This document shows, in pieces, positions 5,444 to 9,239 of a stretch of 9,239 bases of DNA. Origin of the DNA: an uncultured Lachnospiraceae bacterium (lineage in GTDB: Bacteria; Bacillota; Clostridia; Lachnospirales; Lachnospiraceae); NCBI GenBank assembly GCA_934371475.1, contig CAKRNX010000086.1, positions 1 through 9,239 on the forward strand, in the 5' to 3' direction. The notes beneath the pieces are model-generated. The model was given only the letters and a program-made list of their open reading frames with translations. It had not been told where the DNA came from and made no database searches. The position numbers were made by a program, and so were the translations under genes. Position 1 is the first letter of the stretch, and every line of letters begins with the position of its first letter.

Positions 5444-6276
5444 GAAAAATATGGAAGAAATTTGGCACGACAGAAAAAATCTCGGTCATTTTGCTGGCTG
5501 CCATTGTGGTTGTGAGTATCCTGGCGCCGATCCTGGCTCCGTATGACCCAAATAAAACGGATATGTCCGTGAAACTTTCCGCTTTCTGCGCGGTGCATCC
5601 GCTGGGGACGGATCATCTGGGCAGAGATCTGTTAAGCCGTCTGATGTACGGCGGACGTACATCCATCCTGCTGGCAGTGATCGCAACGATGCTGTCCATG
5701 CTGGTGGGTCTGATACTTGGCGTAGCCAGCGGTTATGCCGGAGGATGGGTGGATCAGATATTTCTGATTTTTACCAGTATGTTCCAGGGATTGCCGGGAA
5801 CCTGTGTCATGATTGCACTGGTGGGGATTTTCGGCGCAAGCGTACAGAGTCTGATCGCGGCGCTCGTATTTATTTCCTGGGCTGATTTTTCCCGGATCGT
5901 GCGTCTGGAAATGATGCAGGTCAAGGGAAAAACATATGCCGTGTGCGCGAAAAACTACGGAATGGGGCATATCGGCCTGATCCTGCGCCATCTTCTGCCA
6001 AACATGGCGGACAATCTGATTGTGCTGTTTACGAACCGGGTAAGCCAGGCGATCCTGTCTGTGGCTTCTTTGAGTTTCCTGGGACTGGGTGTTCAGCCGC
6101 CCACACCTGACTGGGGAGTGATGGTCAATGATGCCAGGAGCTATTTTTACAATAACCTGCATTTGCTGATTCTCCCGTGCCTGTGTATTTTTGCAGTTTC
6201 CTGGAGCATCAGCACCATCGGTGAGGGGTTGCGCCATTATATTGGCAGCAAACGCGATTCAGTGAAGGAGATTTAA
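5440..6276 (+). CDS. ABC transporter permease, DppC/NikC-like
   Basis: The 278-aa partner permease has an N-terminal membrane anchor (about residues 13-33, ILAPILAPYDP), then the highly conserved HPLGTDHLGRDLLSR (53-67), further membrane segments near 77-98, 104-116, 121-147, 190-213 and 242-262, and LSFLGLGVQPPTPDWG (211-226). The cytoplasmic ATPase-contact loop (about 167-190, YAVCAKNYGMG) is a degenerate EAA motif, with AVCA in place of the usual EAA. The ATG overlaps the upstream stop as ATGA, a classic translational-coupling overlap. With the preceding permease it forms the heterodimeric import channel. Confidence 0.92.
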   Translation: MRKIWKKFGTTEKISVILLAAIVVVSILAPILAPYDPNKTDMSVKLSAFCAVHPLGTDHLGRDLLSRLMYGGRTSILLAVIATMLSMLVGLILGVASGYAGGWVDQIFLIFTSMFQGLPGTCVMIALVGIFGASVQSLIAALVFISWADFSRIVRLEMMQVKGKTYAVCAKNYGMGHIGLILRHLLPNMADNLIVLFTNRVSQAILSVASLSFLGLGVQPPTPDWGVMVNDARSYFYNNLHLLILPCLCIFAVSWSISTIGEGLRHYIGSKRDSVKEI

Positions 6277-7203
6277 ATGGACAGGGCAATAGAGATCAAT
6301 CATCTGAGTGTGGTATTTCACACGGAGAGCGGACAGGTACATGCGGTAAAAGATGTATCACTGACGCTGAAACACGGTGTCATTACAGGGCTGATCGGTG
6401 AGACTGGGAGCGGGAAATCGGTGATGGCATCGGCTATTCTGCGGATGCTGCCGTCCTACGCTGAGGTATCAGGGAGCATCCGCTATCAGGGAATGGAAAT
6501 TTTGGAAGCAGATCATCGGACGGTGAGGGATCTGAGGAGAAATCATATCGGGCTGATCCCTCAGAATCCCAGTGAATCGCTGAATCCTGCCAGAAGGATC
6601 CTGCCTCAGACGGCAGAATGTTTTGAGGGCAGCCGCAGGGAGCGAAGAAACATTACATATTACAATATGAAAAAAATGGGGTTGAACAATCCGGAGGATA
6701 CAGGCAGAAAATATCCGTTTCAGCTTAGCGGAGGAATGAAGCAGAGGGCGGTCAGTTTGTTCGGCATGAGAGAACAGCTGGACTGGATGATCGCGGATGA
6801 GCCGACAAAGGGACTGGATATGGTCGTTTATCAGCAGGTATTTGAGTCCCTGCAGACACTTTCCAGGCATGGAAACAAAGGAATGCTGGTGATTACACAT
6901 GATTTGACGCTGGCGGTCAAGCTGTGCGATGAGCTGGCAGTGCTGTACGAGGGTGAAATTGTGGAGTCGGGTAAGGCAAAGGAAGTGCTGGGGCATCCGC
7001 AGCACCCTTACACCAGAGGGCTGCTGGCATCGCTGCCGCAGAATGGGATGCACGCCATGGCGGCCAAGCCCCTGGAGGAAGTACATGGAGGCTGCCGGTT
7101 CCGGCCGCGCTGCCCTCTGGCGGGGGAGAAATGCACAGGTTGTCACCCTGATCTGGAAGAGACTGCTCCCGGAAGGAAAGTGAGGTGCCTGCGTCATGAT
7201 TAA
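6277..7203 (+). CDS. ABC transporter ATPase, DppD/NikD-like, with C-terminal cysteine cluster
   Basis: The 308-aa cytoplasmic ATPase has Walker A GETGSGKS (41-48), Q-loop Gln96 in LIPQNP, signature LSGGM (150-154), Walker B ending MIADEP (171-176) and switch His208 in VITHD. The C-terminal OppD/DppD-type extension includes HPQHPYTRGLLASLP and Cys273, Cys279, Cys286 and Cys304, with an extra Cys289. Cysteines in this arrangement bind a [4Fe-4S] cluster in structurally studied OppD/DppD proteins, so one is likely here (inference). The ATG immediately follows the upstream TAA (6274-6276), with AAGGAG at 6265-6270. The motif after Walker B reads TKGLD where many relatives have TTALD. It would pair with the next ATPase to drive import. 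Confidence 0.92.
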   Translation: MDRAIEINHLSVVFHTESGQVHAVKDVSLTLKHGVITGLIGETGSGKSVMASAILRMLPSYAEVSGSIRYQGMEILEADHRTVRDLRRNHIGLIPQNPSESLNPARRILPQTAECFEGSRRERRNITYYNMKKMGLNNPEDTGRKYPFQLSGGMKQRAVSLFGMREQLDWMIADEPTKGLDMVVYQQVFESLQTLSRHGNKGMLVITHDLTLAVKLCDELAVLYEGEIVESGKAKEVLGHPQHPYTRGLLASLPQNGMHAMAAKPLEEVHGGCRFRPRCPLAGEKCTGCHPDLEETAPGRKVRCLRHD

Positions 7204-7948
7204 GGCGGAACATATCAGTAAAAGCTATCGGCAGGGATTTTTTTCCTCCCGGAAGCAGGAGGTAGTATCGGATCTCTCCTTTCATATAAAAAAGGGGACA
7301 ACGTTTGGACTGCTGGGCAGCAGCGGCTGCGGAAAAAGCACAGTGGCCCGTATGATTATGGGGATCCTCAAACCGGAGAAGGGACAGATTTTGATTGAAG
7401 GGACGGATCCGCAGGCGATGGACAGAAAAACCAGAGGACAGATCATGCAGATGATCTTTCAGCAGCCGGAGGAGAGCTTTGATCCGGAGATGCGTTTGGG
7501 GAAAAGCATAGCAGAGCCAATGGAAGTAAATGAGATAGGAACCGCGGCAGAGCGGAAGAGGAAAATAGAGGCACTGATGGAACAGCTGAATCTCCCGATG
7601 CAGATCCTGAACCGCTATCCGCATCAGATCAGCGGAGGAGAGGCGCAGCGTCTGGCGATTATCCGGGCGCTGACGCTGGAGCCGCAGATCCTTCTGCTGG
7701 ATGAGCCGACCTCCATGCTGGATGTGTCCACACAGGCGCAGATTTTGAACATTCTGAAGGGGCTGCAGAAGAGCAGAGGACTGACCTATCTGTTCATTAC
7801 ACATGACGCGGGAGCAGCCAGATGGATGTGCGATGAGATCGCGGTGATGGAACAGGGGCGCATCATTGAGTGTGGCCCGACAGAACAGTTTTTTGCTGAA
7901 CCAAAAGAAAAATGGACAAAAGAACTGCTGTTTTCGTGGCAGATCTGA
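7196..7948 (+). CDS. ABC transporter ATPase, DppF/NikE-like
   Basis: The 250-aa second ATPase of the importer has Walker A GSSGCGKST (41-49), Q-loop Gln89 in FQQPEESFDP, signature ISGGE (145-149), Walker B LLLDEP (166-171) followed by TSMLD, and switch His203 in FITHD; all catalytic motifs are intact. It ends soon after the core (residues 231-250) and lacks the long cysteine-bearing tail of DppF/OppF, which makes it closer in length to NikE. The start overlaps the end of the preceding gene by 8 nt (ATG 7196, upstream TAA 7201-7203), implying coupled translation. It is the last gene of the operon, 5 nt before the terminator stem. Confidence 0.92.
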   Translation: MIKAEHISKSYRQGFFSSRKQEVVSDLSFHIKKGTTFGLLGSSGCGKSTVARMIMGILKPEKGQILIEGTDPQAMDRKTRGQIMQMIFQQPEESFDPEMRLGKSIAEPMEVNEIGTAAERKRKIEALMEQLNLPMQILNRYPHQISGGEAQRLAIIRALTLEPQILLLDEPTSMLDVSTQAQILNILKGLQKSRGLTYLFITHDAGAARWMCDEIAVMEQGRIIECGPTEQFFAEPKEKWTKELLFSWQI

Positions 7949-7952
7949 ACAG

Positions 7953-7991
7953 AAAAGGGCCGTATACCACTACCGAGTGTGCGGCTCTTTT
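7953..7991 (+). terminator. Terminator of the transporter operon
   Basis: AAAAGGGCCG (7953-7962) pairs with CGGCTCTTTT (7982-7991), 10 bp with one G-T. A small inner hairpin, CACT-ACCG-AGTG, sits in the loop. The A-rich 5' and T-rich 3' arms are typical of an intrinsic terminator that may work in both directions. Confidence 0.75.
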
Positions 7992-8004
7992 AATGTTTGT
8001 CAGA

Positions 8005-8033
8005 TTGTCAAATAAATGTCTTTGTGCTAGAAT
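8005..8033 (+). promoter_or_regulatory. Promoter of the ABC exporter gene
   Basis: TTGTCA (8005-8010), a 17-bp spacer and TAGAAT (8028-8033), with TG at 8025-8026 (extended -10). The predicted start is near 8040, giving a leader of about 95 nt. Confidence 0.6.
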
Positions 8034-8062
8034 AAACGGCTGAAAACTGCGGCCGGGACAGA

Positions 8063-8102
8063 CAGATCTGCACCGGTTATAGGTGCAGAGCATAAAATCT
8101 GA
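8063..8102 (+). other. Structured leader of the ABC exporter gene
   Basis: TCTGCACC (8067-8074) and GGTGCAGA (8082-8089) form a perfect 8-bp hairpin with a 7-nt loop. CAGAT (8063-8067) and ATCTG (8098-8102) can close a larger stem around it. No T-tract follows and the ribosome site at 8120-8125 is outside. It does not match a riboswitch I know. Confidence 0.4.
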
Positions 8103-8134
8103 CAGAGGACTCTGAAGAAAAGGAGTGTGACAAC

Positions 8135-9190
8135 ATGAATGACATGAAACGCCTGTTGGGCTATATCGGGTCCTACAGGAAGGATATGATCCTGGGAACA
8201 GTGATGGTCATGATCGAGACCGGATTTGAGCTGTTCATTCCGGTGATGATTGCAGATCTGATTGATGTGGGTGTGGCGAACCGGGATATCCATTATATCT
8301 ATGTGAAAGGAGTGCAGATGGGGATCTGTGCGCTGATGGCACTGGTTACGGGGCTGCTGTATGCACATTTTGCGGCAAAGGCATCCTACGGCTGGGGAGC
8401 CAGGATCCGGGAAGCAGAGTATGCACGGGTACAGCAGTATGCTTTTCCCAATCTGGATCATTTTTCCACTTCATCTCTGATCACGAGGATGACGACGGAC
8501 GTGACGGTTCTGCAGAACCTGATTACTTCCGGCTTCCGCCCGATTACACGGGGACCGTCGATGCTGATTATGGGAGTAGCGCTCTCTTTCTGGATGAATC
8601 CCAGGCTGGCGCTGGTATTTTTTGTGTGTACGCCAATTCTTGGCGTGATCCTGTTTCTGATTGTGCGTAAGGTAGCGCCCATGTACACGAGACTGCAGTC
8701 TGTCATGGATCGGCTCAACAATGTGGTGCAGGAGGGCGTGACCGCAATCCGTGCCGTGAAGGCCTTTGTGCGGGGAGAATATGAAGAAGAAAAATTTGAT
8801 GAAGTAAACTCTGATCTTACAAAATCAAGTGAGATGACATTCCGTTTTGCGGTCTTGAACCTGCCGGCGTTTCAGGCAGTCATGTACACGACGATCGTGC
8901 TGATCATGTGGTTTGGCGGAAATATGATCCTGGATGGAGATCTGCAGGTGGGAGATCTGACCGGATTTCTGAGCTATGTGATGCAGGTAGTCAATTCCCT
9001 GATGATGATTGCCAATGTGTTCCTTCTGCTGACGAGATCCCTGGCCAGCGCACACCGGATTGCCGAAGTGCTGGATGAGAACGTAGAGCTGGAGTCACCG
9101 GAACACGGGCTGACGCAGGTAAAGGACGGCAGCATTGATTTTGAACATGTATCCTTTAAATATAGAAAGCTTCCTGTATACTTTAAATAG
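8135..9190 (+). CDS. ABC exporter (multidrug/lipid type), truncated before the ATPase domain; probable pseudogene
   Basis: The product is 351 aa where full-length single-chain exporters are about 580. The membrane domain is complete: segments near residues 18-40, 61-82, 139-157, 159-180, 246-267 and 277-300, with FSTSSLITRMTTDVTVLQ (110-127), GVTAIRAVKAFVRGEYEEEKF (201-221, coupling region) and RIAEVLDE (308-315). The ATPase domain begins at DFEHVSFKYR (335-344) but then reads KLPVYFK and stops, so Walker A, signature and Walker B are all missing. Homology ends near base 9164, where the composition becomes AT-rich. AAGGAG at 8120-8125 supports the start. A membrane domain alone cannot hydrolyse ATP, so the gene is probably inactivated by an insertion, unless the break is an assembly artefact. 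Confidence 0.85.
   Translation: MNDMKRLLGYIGSYRKDMILGTVMVMIETGFELFIPVMIADLIDVGVANRDIHYIYVKGVQMGICALMALVTGLLYAHFAAKASYGWGARIREAEYARVQQYAFPNLDHFSTSSLITRMTTDVTVLQNLITSGFRPITRGPSMLIMGVALSFWMNPRLALVFFVCTPILGVILFLIVRKVAPMYTRLQSVMDRLNNVVQEGVTAIRAVKAFVRGEYEEEKFDEVNSDLTKSSEMTFRFAVLNLPAFQAVMYTTIVLIMWFGGNMILDGDLQVGDLTGFLSYVMQVVNSLMMIANVFLLLTRSLASAHRIAEVLDENVELESPEHGLTQVKDGSIDFEHVSFKYRKLPVYFK
9148..9189 (+). repeat. Imperfect 15-bp direct repeat at the broken end of the exporter
   Basis: TGTATCCTTTAAATA (9148-9162) and TGTATACTTTAAATA (9175-9189) match at 14 of 15 bases with a 27-bp period. The first copy is inside the exporter reading frame, the second in the foreign-looking sequence. It could reflect the target or core sequence of an inserted element, or a repeat that caused rearrangement or misassembly. 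Confidence 0.5.
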
Positions 9191-9239
9191 GGCAAGAGAT
9201 TGACACAAAAAAATACCTCAAGTAAATTTGGATTATTAC
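9165..9239. mobile_element. Possible end of an inserted element (cut by the window)
   Basis: This is the sequence after exporter homology stops. It is AT-rich and contains TTGACA (9200-9205), a 17-bp spacer and TAAATT (9223-9228), a promoter-like pair reading out of the window. The segment beginning GGGCAAGAGATTGACAC (9190-9206) could be a terminal repeat of an insertion sequence. No transposase is visible and no family can be assigned. Confidence 0.3.

Noticed and set aside
6917..7804. Long minus-strand reading frame (295 codons) opposite the two ATPase genes
   Set aside because: It lies wholly antisense to two genes with intact ATPase motifs, its translation is low-complexity His/Gln/Leu/Arg-rich, and no family is recognisable. 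It is a shadow of the coding strand.
2905..7948. Calling the operon a dipeptide/oligopeptide transporter (dpp/opp)
   Set aside because: Sequence class alone allows it, but the cobalamin riboswitch argues for a cobalt or B12-related substrate, so no dpp, opp or nik symbols are assigned.
1..9239. CRISPR array, tRNA, rRNA
   Set aside because: No regularly spaced repeats, tRNA-like cloverleaf or rRNA sequence was seen on either strand.

Overview
The window looks like part of a chromosome from an anaerobic, Gram-positive gut-type Firmicute, most likely a Lachnospiraceae-like Clostridium relative. The reasons are strong AGGAGG ribosome sites, TTGACA/TATAAT-type promoters, a DUF4317-like protein (a family I know mainly from Clostridia), U-tract terminators and a transcription-terminating riboswitch. 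The species cannot be named from the sequence alone.

Left part (1-1850). The 5' end of pckA (ATP-type PEP carboxykinase) runs leftward off the window, with its own promoter and a 7-bp inverted repeat at the predicted transcript start. After a 472-bp divergent intergenic region comes a short DUF4317-like gene (675-1316). A near-consensus promoter overlaps its stop codon. It leads through a possible 24-codon ORF and a terminator-like hairpin to an unrecognised 81-aa gene (1604-1849).

Metal region (1868-2835). A very good promoter (TTGACA-17-TATAGT) carries a CsoR-type operator over its start site and drives a stand-alone heavy-metal-associated (HMA, copper-chaperone-like) protein at 2146-2400. 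A 38-nt hairpin element is present in the leaders of both small genes (1516-1553 and 2009-2046). All five differences between the copies are transitions, and the two that fall in stems keep pairing. Next come a three-half-site TCCGTA arrangement, another strong promoter, and a cobalamin riboswitch with a perfect 9-bp intrinsic terminator.

Transporter operon (2905-7948). Five tightly packed genes encode a substrate-binding protein, two permeases and two ATPases of the DppABCDF/OppABCDF/NikABCDE class, ending at a terminator (7953-7991). By sequence class alone the substrate would be called peptide or nickel. The cobalamin riboswitch makes cobalt, or another B12-related ligand, the better inference: when B12 is sufficient the terminator would stop transcription, and when B12 is scarce the importer would be made.

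Right end (7992-9239). A promoter and structured leader precede an ABC exporter gene (8135-9190). It is intact through its transmembrane domain, then loses homology at about 9164, exactly where the nucleotide-binding domain should begin. The last 75 bp are AT-rich, contain an imperfect 15-bp direct repeat and a promoter-like sequence, and probably belong to an inserted element or an assembly junction.

The observation most likely to be undescribed is the duplicated leader hairpin. The most informative functional one is B12 control of a peptide/nickel-class importer.
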